Source of the DNA: Actinomycetaceae bacterium
GTDB lineage: Bacteria; Actinomycetota; Actinomycetes; Actinomycetales; Actinomycetaceae
Length of the DNA stretch: 64,000 nucleotides
NCBI GenBank assembly: GCA_030527545.1
Contig: JAUNAP010000001.1
Location: 62,001 to 126,000 of the forward strand
Reading direction: 5' to 3'
Positions 44,687 through 55,799 of this stretch are shown one piece after another. Made by a program: the position numbers and the translations under genes. The notes under the pieces were generated by a model. The model was not told the DNA's origin. It searched no databases and saw only the letters and a list, made by a program, of their open reading frames with translations. Positions within the stretch are counted from its first letter, which is position 1; each line of letters starts with the position of its first letter.

Positions 44687-45943
44687 ATGCGACACTACTG
44701 GGTTCTGTTGAGGCGCAATGGCGCCTGGAAATTCTCGCTGGCCGGGTTCGTCGCCCGCTATCCCATGGCGATGATGGCAATGGCGATCGCCTTGGCGATC
44801 CCCGTTCTCTACCCCAACAACTACACCCTCGCCGGCCAGGTCGCGGCGGTCAACGTCATGGCCTACGCGCTCGGCGCGCCCTTCATCTCCCGCCTCGTCG
44901 ACCGCCACGGGCAGTGGCGGGTGCTATCGAAGACAATTCTTGTCTTTGGTGCCTCCCTCGGGGCTTTGGCCGCGGCAGCGTGGGCAGGCCTGCCCACTCC
45001 CGCGATCCTCGCGGCGGCCGCCATGGCCGGGTTCTTCTCCGGCTCGCTCGGATCGATGGTGCGTTCGCGCTGGGCGGCGCGCATCGAAAGGCCGGGGGAG
45101 CTCACGCAAGCCTTCGCCCTTGAGGCCGCTTTCGACGAGGTCGCCTTCACAACGGGACCGATGGTGGCGACCGTGCTTGTTACGGCCGTCCATCCGCTCG
45201 CCGGCCTCGTGGGTTCGGCGATCATCCAGGCTGTCGGCGGCTACTGCCTCATCGTGCAGAGATCGAGCGAGCCGCCGATCGCCCCGCGTCAGGCTGGGCG
45301 GTCGACCTCCATCATGCGATCGGGTGCGATCTGCGTCCTCGGGGTGACCTACGCGGGCGCGGGCTCGATCTTTGGGGCCCTCGACTTGGCTGTCGTTGCC
45401 TTTTGCTCTGAGGCTTCGGCCCGCTCGATGGCGGGAATCCTGCTCGGCATCTGTTCTGCGGGTTCGCTTCTCGGCGCCCTCCTCTATGGCTCGCGCATGT
45501 GGCCCCTCAGTCAAGGCAAGCTGTTCTTGCTTGGCATTGTCGTGCTCGCATGCGGGTCGACCGCGCTTCTCGCCGCCGATTCCCTCCTCTCGCTGGCCCT
45601 TATTCTCGCGGCGACGGGTGTGTGCATCGCGCCGACGATGACGAACGTGAACGCCATGGTCCAACGGATCGTTCACCCCTCGCGGCTCACTGAGGGGCTC
45701 ACGTGGCTGTCGACCTTTATGAACATCGGCGTGGCCATTGGAGCGGCCCTCGCGGGGAGGCTCATCGACGCGAGCGGGGCAGTCGGGGGCTTCCAGGTTG
45801 TCGCTGCCTCCGCCCTCGCGATGGTGATCGTCGCGCTCGGGTGCGCCCCCATCCTGCGCTCCTCCCTCCACCGCGCCGACCGTCGACGCGCGATCGATGC
45901 GGATCTGCAAACCGAGCGGTCGCGGCGAGGCGAGAGCGGGTAG
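44687..45943 (+). CDS. MFS transporter
   Basis: 418 residues with about 12 membrane helices. The N-terminal half carries the loop GAPFISRLVDRHGQWRVLSK, a degenerate form of MFS motif A. The protein is most like small actinobacterial MFS exporters found between a tRNA and argS. Substrate is unknown. ATG 44687 has a GGGGGGAG site immediately upstream. The Arg-rich cytoplasmic C-terminus (LHRADRRRAIDADLQTERSR) is typical. It is followed at once by argS. Confidence 0.85.
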   Translation: MRHYWVLLRRNGAWKFSLAGFVARYPMAMMAMAIALAIPVLYPNNYTLAGQVAAVNVMAYALGAPFISRLVDRHGQWRVLSKTILVFGASLGALAAAAWAGLPTPAILAAAAMAGFFSGSLGSMVRSRWAARIERPGELTQAFALEAAFDEVAFTTGPMVATVLVTAVHPLAGLVGSAIIQAVGGYCLIVQRSSEPPIAPRQAGRSTSIMRSGAICVLGVTYAGAGSIFGALDLAVVAFCSEASARSMAGILLGICSAGSLLGALLYGSRMWPLSQGKLFLLGIVVLACGSTALLAADSLLSLALILAATGVCIAPTMTNVNAMVQRIVHPSRLTEGLTWLSTFMNIGVAIGAALAGRLIDASGAVGGFQVVAASALAMVIVALGCAPILRSSLHRADRRRAIDADLQTERSRRGESG

Positions 45944-45976
45944 AAGCGAGGCAAAATCGCCATGTATCTTAGGAGC

Positions 45977-47656
45977 GTGACTCCGAACGAACTTGGTGAG
46001 CTTATCCGTCAGTCCCTCCTGAGTCTCGTCGAGGAGGGCGCTATTGCGCTCTCTCGTGACGACGTGCCCGAGGCCGTGATCGTCGAACGCCCCCGGCAGC
46101 GCGCCCACGGCGACTGGGCTTCGAACCTTGCCCTTCAGATGGGTAAGCGTGCGGGCATGGCCCCCCGCGACCTGGCGGCCGCCCTCGCTGAGCGCGTGGG
46201 TGCAGCCGACGGCATCGAATCGGTCGATGTCGCCGGCCCCGGTTTCCTCAACATCACCCTGTCGGCCGCGTCGGCCGGTGAACTCGCCCGCACCATCGTT
46301 GAGCAGGGCTCGCGCTACGGGCGCGGCGAGTCCCTCGCGGGGCAGAAGGCCAATCTCGAGTTTGTCTCTGCTAATCCAACCGGGCCGATTCACCTAGGTG
46401 GCGCCCGGTGGGCCGCAGTGGGCGACGCGCTTGCGCGCATCATGGAATCGCAGGGGATGGATGTCACCCGCGAGTACTATTTCAATGATCACGGACGCCA
46501 AATCGATCGGTTCTCCGCCTCCCTGCTTGCGGCTGCACGCGGGGAGGACACGCCCGAGGACGGCTACGGCGGGGCCTACATCGGCGAGATCGCCGAGGCC
46601 GTGCGCGCCGGAGAAGCGCAGGCACAGCGCCCGGACCCCGCGACTTTGCCCGATGAGGAGGCGCAGGAGGTCTTCCGTGCCCGCGGCGTCGACCTCATGT
46701 TCGCTCAGATTAAGCAGCGCCTTGTCGAGTTCGGCGTTCGTTTTGACGTCTTTTTCCACGAGGACACCCTCCACGCCTCGGGTGCGGTGGATCGAGCCAT
46801 CGAGCGGTTGCGTGAAGCCGGTCATATCTACTCTGCCGAAGGCGCGCTGTGGCTGCGCACGACGACGTTTGGTGACGACAAGGACCGGGTCCTCGTCAAA
46901 TCCAACGGCGACGCGGCCTACTTTGCCGGCGACGTCGCCTACTATCTCGACAAGCGCGAGCGTGGGGCAGACTGTTGTATCTATCTGCTTGGCGCGGACC
47001 ATCACGGCTACATTGGCCGGATGATGGCGATGTGCGCAGCGTATGGCGACGAGCCCGGTCGCAACCTCCAGATCATCATCGGTCAGCTCGTCTATCTCAT
47101 GAAGGACGGGGAGATCGTGCGCATGTCTAAGCGCGCTGGGACCGTTGTCACGCTCGATGATCTCGTCGATGCCGTTGGTGTCGACGCCGCTCGCTATGCG
47201 CTCACCCGCTCGTCGATGGACTCCTCTCTCGACATCGACTTGGATGTGTTGCGTTCACACACGAACGATAATCCCGTCTACTACGTTCAGTACGCCCACG
47301 CCCGCACGTGCAATGTCGCGAAGAACGCCGCAAGCCACGGGGTTGCGCGCGCGGCCGGTTTTGACCCGGCGGCCCTCGATACGGCCGCGGACTCCGAGCT
47401 GCTCGGTGTCCTCGCACGCTATCCGCAACTGCTGGCCCAGGCGGCGCAGCTGCGCGAGCCGCACCGCCTCGCCCACTACCTGGAGGAGGTCGCCGGCGCT
47501 TATCACACGTGGTACGGGGCATGCCGCGTCACCCCGCGCGCAGACGAGGCCGTTACCCCCGGCCACGTCGCGCGCCTGTGGCTCAACGACGCCGTCAAGC
47601 AGGTGCTCGCCAACGGCCTCGATCTGCTGGGCGTCTCAGCGCCCGAGCGCATGTAG
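45977..47656 (+). CDS. argS: arginyl-tRNA synthetase
   Basis: About 559 residues. Class I synthetase: N-terminal Arg-tRNA D-loop recognition domain, HIGH motif as [12 protein letters not shown], a KMSKS-like RMSKRAGT, and a C-terminal all-helical anticodon domain ending [20 protein letters not shown] 45977 is preferred over ATG 45962 because the family starts at (M)TPNEL and because GTG lies 6 nt after TATCTT, a leaderless pattern. The neighbouring tRNA is arginine's own. lysA follows 9 nt downstream. Confidence 0.95.
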   Translation: MTPNELGELIRQSLLSLVEEGAIALSRDDVPEAVIVERPRQRAHGDWASNLALQMGKRAGMAPRDLAAALAERVGAADGIESVDVAGPGFLNITLSAASAGELARTIVEQGSRYGRGESLAGQKANLEFVSANPTGPIHLGGARWAAVGDALARIMESQGMDVTREYYFNDHGRQIDRFSASLLAAARGEDTPEDGYGGAYIGEIAEAVRAGEAQAQRPDPATLPDEEAQEVFRARGVDLMFAQIKQRLVEFGVRFDVFFHEDTLHASGAVDRAIERLREAGHIYSAEGALWLRTTTFGDDKDRVLVKSNGDAAYFAGDVAYYLDKRERGADCCIYLLGADHHGYIGRMMAMCAAYGDEPGRNLQIIIGQLVYLMKDGEIVRMSKRAGTVVTLDDLVDAVGVDAARYALTRSSMDSSLDIDLDVLRSHTNDNPVYYVQYAHARTCNVAKNAASHGVARAAGFDPAALDTAADSELLGVLARYPQLLAQAAQLREPHRLAHYLEEVAGAYHTWYGACRVTPRADEAVTPGHVARLWLNDAVKQVLANGLDLLGVSAPERM

Positions 47657-47665
47657 GAGCGAGAT

Positions 47666-49063
47666 ATGCATATCGAAAGCGCCGCGATCGACCCTGCCCT
47701 TCGCTGCCCCGAGCCCGACGAGCGGCCAGACCTGTGGCCGCGGCAGACGACGCGTACGGACGAGGGAACGCTCGTTATCGGAGGCGTGGAGGCCAGTTCC
47801 CTTGCCGAGGACACGCCTGTCTACCTGTGGGACACCACCGACTTCGCCGGTCGTGCCCGTAAGTGGAAGGCCGCCATGGACGAGGCGTTCGGGTGCGGTT
47901 ACGGCCTGTCGGGCGCACAGGTTCACTATGCGGCGAAGGCGTTCATGTGCGTGCGTGCGGCGCGCCTGGCAGCCGAGGCTGGGCTCGGCATCGACACGGC
48001 CTCCGAGGCGGAGCTTGTCGCGGCGCTTAGCGCCGGCGTGGAGCCGGGTCTCATCGGCCTGCACGGCAACAACAAGTCGGTAGGCGAGATCGACCGCGCC
48101 ATCGAGGCGGGCATCGGGCGCATCATCGTCGATTCCCTGTCCGAGATCGACCTTGTCGCCGCGCGCGCACGTGAGTTGGGGGCGCGCGAAGTGCCGCTCA
48201 TGGTGCGAGTGACCTCGGGTGTCCACGCGGGCGGGCACGACTACATTGCCACCGCCCACGAGGATCAAAAGTTCGGGCTCGCGCTGTCGGGACCGGCGCG
48301 CGATGCGGCCCAGGCGATCGCTGCCGATCCCCATCTGCGTCTCGTCGGTTTGCATTCCCACATTGGTTCTCAGATCTTTTCCCTCGATGGCTTCGCCGAG
48401 GCGGCGGCCCGGCTGCTCGATCTTCTCGCTGATCTCGCGGCGGAAGGGATTGCCGTGCCCGAGGTCGATCTTGGGGGCGGTTACGGAATCGCTTATACGG
48501 GGGCCGACCCGGTTCCACCGGGTCCAAACGAGATCGCCAACGAGCTTGCGCGAGCTGTCAAGGAGGCCGCGGACGCCCGCGGAATCGCGGTGCCGAGGAT
48601 CTCTATCGAACCGGGGCGCTCGATCGCGGGCCCGAGCCAGGTCATGCTCTACACGGTTGGCACGATCAAGCGTCAGCCGATCGGCGAGGGGCTCACCCGC
48701 ACCTATGTGTCGATCGATGGTGGCATGAGCGACAACATTCGCCCCGCCCTCTACGGGGCCGCCTACACCGCCACGCTGGCGAACCGTCGCCCGGCGGGGC
48801 CGTGGGAGCGCTGCCGTGTCGTGGGCAAGCACTGTGAATCGGGTGACATCGTCGTTCACGACGTTATCTTGCCCGCCGACATTCGCAGGGGCGACCTGCT
48901 GGCGGTCCCAGCCGTGGGAGCCTACGGGCACTCCATGGCGTCGAACTACAACATGGCGGCGCGACCTGGGGTTCTCGAGGTCGCCGCCGGCGAGTGGGGT
49001 TGGGTTGTGCGTCCCGAGACGATCGAGGATGTGCTCGCCCGCGACGTCGAGGCTCACGCCTAG
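47666..49063 (+). CDS. lysA: diaminopimelate decarboxylase
   Basis: 465 residues. PLP fold-type III enzyme making lysine from meso-DAP. Motifs: VHYAAKAFMC (PLP Lys), GLHSHIGSQI (HIGS), EVDLGGGYGIAY (PLP phosphate), PGRSIAGP, and CESGDIVVHDVILP (Cys-Glu-Ser-Gly-Asp at the dimer active site). The argS-lysA-hom-thrC-thrB order is conserved in actinobacteria; here a surface protein gene is inserted between lysA and hom. A GGAGCGAG site precedes the ATG. Confidence 0.95.
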   Translation: MHIESAAIDPALRCPEPDERPDLWPRQTTRTDEGTLVIGGVEASSLAEDTPVYLWDTTDFAGRARKWKAAMDEAFGCGYGLSGAQVHYAAKAFMCVRAARLAAEAGLGIDTASEAELVAALSAGVEPGLIGLHGNNKSVGEIDRAIEAGIGRIIVDSLSEIDLVAARARELGAREVPLMVRVTSGVHAGGHDYIATAHEDQKFGLALSGPARDAAQAIAADPHLRLVGLHSHIGSQIFSLDGFAEAAARLLDLLADLAAEGIAVPEVDLGGGYGIAYTGADPVPPGPNEIANELARAVKEAADARGIAVPRISIEPGRSIAGPSQVMLYTVGTIKRQPIGEGLTRTYVSIDGGMSDNIRPALYGAAYTATLANRRPAGPWERCRVVGKHCESGDIVVHDVILPADIRRGDLLAVPAVGAYGHSMASNYNMAARPGVLEVAAGEWGWVVRPETIEDVLARDVEAHA

Positions 49064-49153
49064 GCGGAGCTTCCCGACGCGCACGATACTTGATCGCGTC
49101 AGCAGATGCCCATAAGGTGGTGCCGTTTCCTATCGTTTGAGAAAGGATTATCC

Positions 49154-50329
49154 ATGAATAGCCGTGTATCGCGTCCTTCCCGGGTAGCCCGCGTGCTGGG
49201 AGCGGGGGCGGCCGGCGCGCTCGTGATCGGGGGCGTCATCGCTTGGACTGGAGTCGACAGCGCTCGCGCGCAAGAGGTGAAGGAGGGCGTGCGCACGTTC
49301 TCCGTGACGCCGACGACGCTGCAGCAAAAGGACACCGTTACCTTCGGCGCGAAGGGACTGGCCGTGGGGCAGACGGTCCACTTCTACCTCCGTGATTCGG
49401 AAACGGAGACGGAGATCGCCCACGTCACCCCGACCGCGCTCGTGTGGGAGCAAGTCACGGCCGAGGCCACCATCGGGTGCGATGTCGAACCGGGAACCTA
49501 CACGATCGCACGCTCGATAGATAATGCCGCCATCGATTCTAAACGTCGCGTCCTCAAGGACGTCACTCTCACCGTCGAGGCCAATCCCGAGTGCCAGCCG
49601 CCGGCTCCGGTCGACCCCGAGCCTGGGGAGCCCGACAACGGGGGCGGCGAGGACGGCGGCGACGTGACCGAACCCGATCCGTCGACCGGAACCACGACGC
49701 CCGACCAGCCCGACGAGGGCGAAGACAAGCCGGTCAACGAGGAGACGACGCCGACGGATCCCGATACGGGAGACAAGGCGGACAAGGACACGACCACCCC
49801 GACCGATCCCGTCGAGCCCGGTGAGGGCGAGGATGGGAACAAGCCCGCTCCCGGCGGCGAAGAGACGACCGAAGAGGGCGGGGAGGACGCCGGCGAGACC
49901 GGCGGGACCGACACCGACAAGCCGGGTTCGGATGCGAACCCCGACACCGACAAGCCGGGCGAGAACACGGATTCTTCGGGTAACGACAACGTGAAGCCGG
50001 GCGAGCCGAACCATTGCGCGAACGAGGGGTCGAAGACGACGCCCAACTCGACGGAAGATAAGAAGCCCTCCGCCGAGGCCGAGTCCACGCCCGGCACGGC
50101 GACGGGCGAGACGGGGGGTACCCGCGAGGAGGCTGCCTCCAACGAAGGTAACGACGGGACCGGTAAGGGCAACGCCGGTGCGGGCCACTCCGAGACGAAC
50201 GCGGCACCGGCCGGGGCGCAGACCCTGGCGCTGACGGGGGCCTCGGCCGGCATCGTGGGGATCCTCGGCGCCGTTTTGATGGCCGCCGGCGCCCTCACGC
50301 TGGCGACCCGCAAGAGCGCGCGCCGCTAA
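49154..50329 (+). CDS. sortase-anchored surface protein with acidic Pro/Thr/Gly-rich stalk
   Basis: 391 residues. Signal peptide (VARVLGAGAAGALVIGGVIA, then ARAQE). An N-terminal domain of about 110 residues (TFSVTPTTLQQKDTVTFGAKG..., with Cys pairs) is followed by an acidic low-complexity stalk (~165-345) containing repeated DTDKPG and EPGE units. A C-terminal sorting signal ends it: LALTG, a hydrophobic helix, then RKSARR. LALTG fits the LAxTG class E sortase type found in Actinomyces and corynebacteria. ATG 49154 has an AGAAAGGA site. It interrupts the usual lysA-hom linkage, suggesting later insertion. Ligand unknown. Confidence 0.85.
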   Translation: MNSRVSRPSRVARVLGAGAAGALVIGGVIAWTGVDSARAQEVKEGVRTFSVTPTTLQQKDTVTFGAKGLAVGQTVHFYLRDSETETEIAHVTPTALVWEQVTAEATIGCDVEPGTYTIARSIDNAAIDSKRRVLKDVTLTVEANPECQPPAPVDPEPGEPDNGGGEDGGDVTEPDPSTGTTTPDQPDEGEDKPVNEETTPTDPDTGDKADKDTTTPTDPVEPGEGEDGNKPAPGGEETTEEGGEDAGETGGTDTDKPGSDANPDTDKPGENTDSSGNDNVKPGEPNHCANEGSKTTPNSTEDKKPSAEAESTPGTATGETGGTREEAASNEGNDGTGKGNAGAGHSETNAAPAGAQTLALTGASAGIVGILGAVLMAAGALTLATRKSARR

Positions 50330-50345
50330 GCGCAAACGATGTCAT

Positions 50346-50371
50346 CGTGTGGGGCCTTCGGGCCCCACACG
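50346..50371 (+). terminator. UUCG-tetraloop terminator after the surface protein
   Basis: CGTGTGGGGCC-TTCG-GGCCCCACACG: an 11-bp perfect stem with a stable UUCG loop, 17 nt after the stop codon. Confidence 0.85.
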
Positions 50372-50459
50372 CGTATGCGGGGTGGACACGGCGGACGTGT
50401 CGGTTGAGCCGTGCGTTAGTGTGGGTAGTGCGCGAACCGACCTACGGTGAGAGGAAACC

Positions 50460-51755
50460 ATGACCCCAAAGCAGGTGAAGATTGCCGTCCTCGGATGCGG
50501 AACGGTCGGCAGTCAGGTCGTCCGGCTCCTGAGCGAGCGTGGCGAGGACTACGCCCAGCGTTGCGGCGCCGACCTCGATCTCATCGGTGTGGCCGTGCGT
50601 TCGCTCGAGGCTCCGCGCCCCCAGGGCGTGCCCCGGGAACTGTTGACGAGCGATGCCGAAGACCTCATCGATGCCGCCGATATTGTCGTCGAACTCATCG
50701 GCGGAATTGAACCGGCCCGAACCTTCGTGTTGCGAGCCCTGCGGCGTGGGGTCACCGTCGTTACGGGCAACAAGGCCCTGTTGGCCTCCTGCGGGCCCGA
50801 ACTATTCGACGCTGCGCAGCACGCCAATGCGGACCTCTACTTTGAGGCAGCCGTCGCGGGGGCCGTTCCCGTCGTCTACGCGCTGCGCGAATCCCTCGCG
50901 GGCGATCACGTCACCGACGTTCTCGGCATCGTCAATGGCACGACGAACTACATTCTCGACGAGATGACGCGCTCGGGACGCAGCTATGAAGAGGCGCTCG
51001 CCCGGGCCCAGGAGCTCGGCTATGCCGAGGCCGACCCGTCGGCCGATGTCGACGGGTACGACGCTGCGGCGAAGTGCGCGATCCTCGCCTCGCTAGCGTT
51101 TCACACGCGCGTGGGCATCGATGATGTCGACGTGACGGGGATGAGCGACATCACCGCGGCCGACATCGAGCAGGCGCGTGCGGGCGGGTGCGTCATCAAG
51201 CTGCTCGCTCACGCCCACCGGGTGCGTGTCGGCGAACGGGAGGCGGTCAGCGTCCGCGTGGCCCCCACTCTCGTCGAGCGCGATAATCCGCTGGCCAGCA
51301 TCACGGGCGCCTTCAACGCCGTCGTCGTCGACGCTGAAGCCGCAGGCCGTCTCATGTTCTACGGGCAGGGCGCCGGCGGGGTGCAGACGGCCTCGGCGGT
51401 ACTGTCCGACGTCGTGGCCGCCGCGACCCACGTCGCCCACGGCGGGGCCGCCCCGCGCGAGCAAACCTACGAGTCGCTCGAGATCCTGCCGGCTGCGCAG
51501 GCTCGCTCCGCCTTCGAGGTTCGCCTCATCCTCGCTGACCGCACGGGCGTCCTCGCCGAGATCGCGCAGGTCTTCGCCTCCCACGACCTGTCCGTGGCCG
51601 CCCTCACCCAGACCGCGCGCGAAGAAACGGGATGCTCCGCGCTCACCTTGACGACACACGAAACCACCCTGGGAGCGCTCGAGGGAGCGCTCGCCGATCT
51701 GCGCGAGCTGGCGTGCGTCAAGCGCGTCGAGCGAGTCTTAAGCCGGGAAGGATAG
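50460..51755 (+). CDS. hom: homoserine dehydrogenase
   Basis: 431 residues. Aspartate-family step from aspartate semialdehyde to homoserine. Motifs: [17 protein letters not shown] (nucleotide binding), [28 protein letters not shown] (catalytic Lys/Glu region), [11 protein letters not shown], and a C-terminal ACT domain ([18 protein letters not shown]) that usually mediates threonine feedback. A GAGAGGAAA site precedes the ATG. thrC begins 2 nt after its stop. Confidence 0.95.
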   Translation: MTPKQVKIAVLGCGTVGSQVVRLLSERGEDYAQRCGADLDLIGVAVRSLEAPRPQGVPRELLTSDAEDLIDAADIVVELIGGIEPARTFVLRALRRGVTVVTGNKALLASCGPELFDAAQHANADLYFEAAVAGAVPVVYALRESLAGDHVTDVLGIVNGTTNYILDEMTRSGRSYEEALARAQELGYAEADPSADVDGYDAAAKCAILASLAFHTRVGIDDVDVTGMSDITAADIEQARAGGCVIKLLAHAHRVRVGEREAVSVRVAPTLVERDNPLASITGAFNAVVVDAEAAGRLMFYGQGAGGVQTASAVLSDVVAAATHVAHGGAAPREQTYESLEILPAAQARSAFEVRLILADRTGVLAEIAQVFASHDLSVAALTQTAREETGCSALTLTTHETTLGALEGALADLRELACVKRVERVLSREG

Positions 51756-51757
51756 AC

Positions 51758-52861
51758 ATGGCACACCAATGGCAGGGCCTCATCGCCGAATACGCGGAGC
51801 GCCTCCCACTGTCTGACAGCGACGTTCCCGTCACCTTGGGCGAGGGCGGAACGCCGCTCGTGTATTCGCAGCCCCTCAGCGAAGCGACGGGAGCGAAGGT
51901 CTTCATCAAGGTCGAGGGGATGAACCCGACGGGGTCGTTCAAGGACCGTGGGATGACGATGGCGATGACGAAGGTCGCATCTTCCGAAACCCGGATGGTC
52001 GCGTGCGCGTCGACGGGCAACACATCCGCGTCGGCGGCCGCCTACGCGACGCGCGCGGGCCTGGGATGCGCGGTGGTCTTGCCGGCGGGTAAGATCGCCG
52101 CCGGCAAGCTGGCTCAGGCGATCGTTCACGGGGCGCAGCTGGTTGCCATCGACGGGAACTTCGACGACTGTTTGCGTATCGTGCGCGAGCTGACCCAAAC
52201 CTATCCGGTCGCTCTGGTCAACTCTGTCAATCCCTACCGGTTGCAGGGGCAAAAGACCGCGGCTTTCGAGGTAGTCGACGCCCTGGGCGACGCTCCCGAT
52301 ATTCACGTTCTTCCCGTCGGCAACGCGGGCAACATCTCGGCTTACTGGATGGGCTATTGCGAATACGCCGGTCGGATGAGCGCGGCGTCGATGGAGGAGA
52401 CGGTCCGCAACCGCGAACCTCGGGCCACGCGGGTGCCCCAGATGTGGGGTATCCAGGCCGATGGTGCCGCCCCCTTCGTTAAGGGCGAACCGGTCGAGTT
52501 CCCCGAGACGGTGGCGACGGCGATCAGGATCGGTAACCCCGCGTCGTGGGATCTGGCCTGCGCGGCACGCGACGACTCGAACGGCCTCATCACGGCGGTG
52601 ACGGACGCCCAGATTCTGCAGGCGCAGTCCCTCCTCGCCGCTGAGACCGGCGTGTTTTGTGAGCCGGCATCGGCGGCATCGGTGGCGGGCTTGCTCATGC
52701 TGGCCGAGGCCGGCAAGGTCCCGCCAGACGCGACCATCGTGTGCACGGTCACCGGCCACGGGCTCAAGGACACCGCGACGGCGCTGGGGGAGCGCAGGGT
52801 CGATCCCGACGTTATCGCGCCCAATCTTGACGCCGTCTCCTCGGCCTTGGGACTGTCGTGA
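51758..52861 (+). CDS. thrC: threonine synthase
   Basis: 367 residues. PLP fold-type II enzyme making threonine from O-phosphohomoserine. Motifs: [11 protein letters not shown] (PLP Lys), [33 protein letters not shown] and [11 protein letters not shown] 51758 has GGGAAGGA 7 nt upstream; the frame to 51632 is hom sequence in another frame. The stop overlaps thrB by GTGA, so hom-thrC-thrB form one operon. Confidence 0.95.
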   Translation: MAHQWQGLIAEYAERLPLSDSDVPVTLGEGGTPLVYSQPLSEATGAKVFIKVEGMNPTGSFKDRGMTMAMTKVASSETRMVACASTGNTSASAAAYATRAGLGCAVVLPAGKIAAGKLAQAIVHGAQLVAIDGNFDDCLRIVRELTQTYPVALVNSVNPYRLQGQKTAAFEVVDALGDAPDIHVLPVGNAGNISAYWMGYCEYAGRMSAASMEETVRNREPRATRVPQMWGIQADGAAPFVKGEPVEFPETVATAIRIGNPASWDLACAARDDSNGLITAVTDAQILQAQSLLAAETGVFCEPASAASVAGLLMLAEAGKVPPDATIVCTVTGHGLKDTATALGERRVDPDVIAPNLDAVSSALGLS

Positions 52862-53757
52862 CCATCGCGGTAGAGCGGGTACGCGTCAGCGTGCCGGCGA
52901 CCTCGGCAAACCTGGGGTCTGGATACGATACCCTCGGGCTCGCCCTCGACATCCACGACACCATTGAGGTCGCCGTCGTCGATGAGCCAACGCATGTCGA
53001 GGTCGTCGGCGAGGGCGCCGGAGAGGTTCCTACTGGCGAGGATCACCTCGTCGTGCGCTCGATACGTTTCGCGCTGGCAAAGCTCGGGGTTGATGTCCCC
53101 GGACTGTCTCTGACGTGCCGAAATGTCGTTCCGCACGCCCGCGGGCTTGGATCTTCGGCGGCGGCGATCGTTGGGGGTCTCGCGGCCGGCTACGCCTTAG
53201 CTCGCGGGGATGACGCCCTCGACGAGGGGGAGCTCGTGGCGTGGGCGAGCGAACTCGAGGGCCATCCCGATAACGTCGCCCCTGCCGTCCTCGGGGGGAT
53301 GTGTGTGAGTTGGATGAGCGACGGGAGGGGCCACGCGCAGCGCGTCCCCTCGGGAGGCGTCGTCGCGCTCACGCTCGGCGTGCCTGCGACGCGGTTGGCT
53401 ACGACGACGGCGCGAGGGGTCCTTCCCTCGCGGATCCCCCACGACACGGCAGCGCACGCGGCATCGCGGTGCGCACTGTTCGTCGCGTGTGTGGCAGCGG
53501 GTGGGGGCGATTGGATGGCGGCGACGAGCGATCGTCTCCACCAGCCCTATCGGCGCGATGTCATGCCCGCCACCTTCGGTCTCATCGATGCCTGGCGAAG
53601 CGAGGAAATCCCGGCGGTGCTCTCCGGGGCGGGACCGAGTGTCCTCGCCGTGGGTGAGGTGTCTGAGCGGGCCCGCGCGGACGCGGAACGCAGGGGCTTT
53701 CGCGTGTGGACTACGTCGTTGGCTGAAAGCGGAGTGGAGGCAACCTGCCTCGAGTGA
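52858..53757 (+). CDS. thrB: homoserine kinase
   Basis: 299 residues. GHMP kinase: [20 protein letters not shown] at the N-terminus, the ATP motif [20 protein letters not shown] near 95, and the C-terminal [11 protein letters not shown]. It phosphorylates homoserine for threonine synthase. The GTG 52858 overlaps the thrC stop. Confidence 0.95.
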   Translation: MTIAVERVRVSVPATSANLGSGYDTLGLALDIHDTIEVAVVDEPTHVEVVGEGAGEVPTGEDHLVVRSIRFALAKLGVDVPGLSLTCRNVVPHARGLGSSAAAIVGGLAAGYALARGDDALDEGELVAWASELEGHPDNVAPAVLGGMCVSWMSDGRGHAQRVPSGGVVALTLGVPATRLATTTARGVLPSRIPHDTAAHAASRCALFVACVAAGGGDWMAATSDRLHQPYRRDVMPATFGLIDAWRSEEIPAVLSGAGPSVLAVGEVSERARADAERRGFRVWTTSLAESGVEATCLE

Positions 53758-53955
53758 GTGGTTAACGTCACTCCTACCGAGGGGGGCTCGCCGCTTGCGC
53801 GTTGGTACTGTTGAGAACGACGAAGGGATCTTGGACCGACGACCTTAAGGCCGCCCGATCCCCTTGCGAGAGCACGTCTTTTCCCTTTGTGCCGGGCCTG
53901 GGCGCTCGGCAATATTACCGACGCAGCGGCGTCATCTACCCTGAAGGAATACTTC

Positions 53956-55701
53956 GTGACGACACATCATCCATCGCAGCTCGCCGCCATGCGCGTGGGC
54001 GAGCTCAAGGCACTCGCCCAGCGAGAGGGCATCAAGGGCGCATCGCGGATGCGTAAGAGTGAACTTGTGGAGGCTTTAGGCAAGAGCGGCGATGGCGCCG
54101 ATGCCGCGGCGCCGAAGCAGGAGAAAGTTCCCGCCCGTAAGCTCGACAAGAAGGGTAGCGAGAGCAGCGATTCTGCGGCCACGAAGGCCGCCGACACGGC
54201 CACTTCTGCCGCGATCATTATCGATCCCAAGAGCCGTCCTTCTCATGAAGGCAAGTCCCGCGCGGACGAGCGTCGAGACGATGCCCAAGAAGCGACGGCA
54301 AGCGAGACGGGTCATCACAGCGAACCCGTCCTTGACGTCAAGGCTGCTTTGCGTGAGGACAACGCCGGGCACAGCAGGTCTCATCAGGCGCAAACGCTCG
54401 ACGAGATCGAGCTTCCCGAAGGCGAGGATCGGCCCCGACGCGAGCGCAAGCGCAACCGCGAAGATCGTGGACGCGGGCGGCGCGGGCGGCGCGGACGCGA
54501 CCGTATCAACCAGGTCGAGGAGGATGCGAACGGGGATGCTCCGCGCGTTGAACAGCGGAGCGAGGATGTCCTTTTGCCGATCGCGGGTGTCCTCGACGTT
54601 GAGTCCAATCACGCGTTCGTGCGGACCTCGGGATTCCAGGCGAGCCCCAACGACGTCTACGTGACGCTCGGGCAGGTGCGCCGGTGGGGAATGCGTTCGG
54701 GTGATGCTATCCGTGGCTACGTGCGTCCTCAGACGCAGCAGCCGAATAATCGCAAGCAGAAGTACAACGCGCTCGTGCGTGTCGAGGCGATCAACGGGAT
54801 GACGATCGACGAGGCGCGTGAGCGGCCACATTTCAAGGACCTTGTGCCGCTCTACCCCAACGAGCGGTTGCGTCTGGAGACTGGGCAGCGTGCCCTTGCG
54901 CCTCGTGTCATTGACCTCGTGGCCCCTATCGGTAAGGGACAGCGCGGGCTCATCGTCTCCCCGCCGAAGGCGGGCAAGACGATCATTTTGCAGCAGATCG
55001 CCCAGGCAATTAAGGCGAATAATCCGGACGTGGAGCTTATCGTCGTCCTCGTCGACGAGCGGCCCGAGGAAGTGACGGACATGGAGCGCACGGTCGACGG
55101 GCGCGTCATCTCCTCGACGTTCGATCGTCCGCCGTCGGAGCACACCGCCGTCGCTGAGCTGGCAATCGAGCACGCTAAGCGCCTCGTGGAATTGGGGCAA
55201 GACGTCGTCGTCCTCCTCGACTCCATCACCCGTTTGGGACGTGCCTACAACCTCGCGGCCCCCGCTTCGGGCAGGATCCTCTCCGGCGGTGTCGACGCAT
55301 CGGCCCTCTACCCGCCGAAGCGCTTCTTCGGTGCGGCACGCAACATCGAGGGCGGGGGATCGTTGACGATCTTGGCAACCGCGCTCGTCGAGACCGGTTC
55401 GAAGATGGACGAGGTCATCTTCGAGGAGTTCAAGGGCACGGGCAACATGGAGCTTCGCCTGTCTCGCCAGCTTGCCGATAAGCGGCTCTTCCCGGCAGTT
55501 GACATGCAGGCGTCCTCGACGAGGCGCGAGGAATTGCTGTATGCGAAGGAAGAGCTCGCGGTCGTGTGGAAGCTTCGTCGCATGCTGGGCGCGCTCGAGT
55601 CCCAGCAGGCCGCGGAATTCGTCTTGTCTAAGCTCAAGGAGACGCCGTCTAATGCGGCTTTCCTCATGATGCTGTCGAAAATGACGCCGATGCGCGACTA
55701 G
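53956..55701 (+). CDS. rho: transcription termination factor Rho
   Basis: 581 residues. Rho N-terminal helix bundle (residues 1-45), then an insertion of about 150 residues that is disordered and ends in an Arg-rich, RG-repeat stretch (~158-182). After that come the RNA-binding cold-shock-like domain ([17 protein letters not shown]) and the ATPase core with Walker A SPPKAGKT (334-341) and the Q/R loops. The Arg-rich insertion is typical of actinobacterial Rho and raises RNA affinity. GTG 53956 has AAGGA 7 nt upstream; the longer frame from 53887 lacks support. A ~200-bp gap upstream suggests a long 5' leader. Confidence 0.94.
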   Translation: MTTHHPSQLAAMRVGELKALAQREGIKGASRMRKSELVEALGKSGDGADAAAPKQEKVPARKLDKKGSESSDSAATKAADTATSAAIIIDPKSRPSHEGKSRADERRDDAQEATASETGHHSEPVLDVKAALREDNAGHSRSHQAQTLDEIELPEGEDRPRRERKRNREDRGRGRRGRRGRDRINQVEEDANGDAPRVEQRSEDVLLPIAGVLDVESNHAFVRTSGFQASPNDVYVTLGQVRRWGMRSGDAIRGYVRPQTQQPNNRKQKYNALVRVEAINGMTIDEARERPHFKDLVPLYPNERLRLETGQRALAPRVIDLVAPIGKGQRGLIVSPPKAGKTIILQQIAQAIKANNPDVELIVVLVDERPEEVTDMERTVDGRVISSTFDRPPSEHTAVAELAIEHAKRLVELGQDVVVLLDSITRLGRAYNLAAPASGRILSGGVDASALYPPKRFFGAARNIEGGGSLTILATALVETGSKMDEVIFEEFKGTGNMELRLSRQLADKRLFPAVDMQASSTRREELLYAKEELAVVWKLRRMLGALESQQAAEFVLSKLKETPSNAAFLMMLSKMTPMRD

Positions 55702-55717
55702 GTGCCGGCGGCATGTG

Positions 55718-55748
55718 CGGGGGTGGGCGAAAGCCCACCCCCGTTTTT
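55718..55748 (+). terminator. intrinsic terminator after rho
   Basis: CGGGGGTGGGC-GAAA-GCCCACCCCCG (55718-55743), an 11-bp stem with a GAAA loop, followed by TTTTT (55744-55748). The classic intrinsic terminator of this window. Confidence 0.92.
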
Positions 55749-55799
55749 CTCCTCTACCACGCGTGGCAGGGCTGGGGGCAAAGGTGATAGGTGTGGAGC

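Noticed and set aside
53750-53780. GAGTG...CACTC inverted repeat after thrB as a CIRCE element
   Set aside because: The arms are short and the order and spacing differ from CIRCE. No chaperone gene follows, and it is only a weak hairpin.
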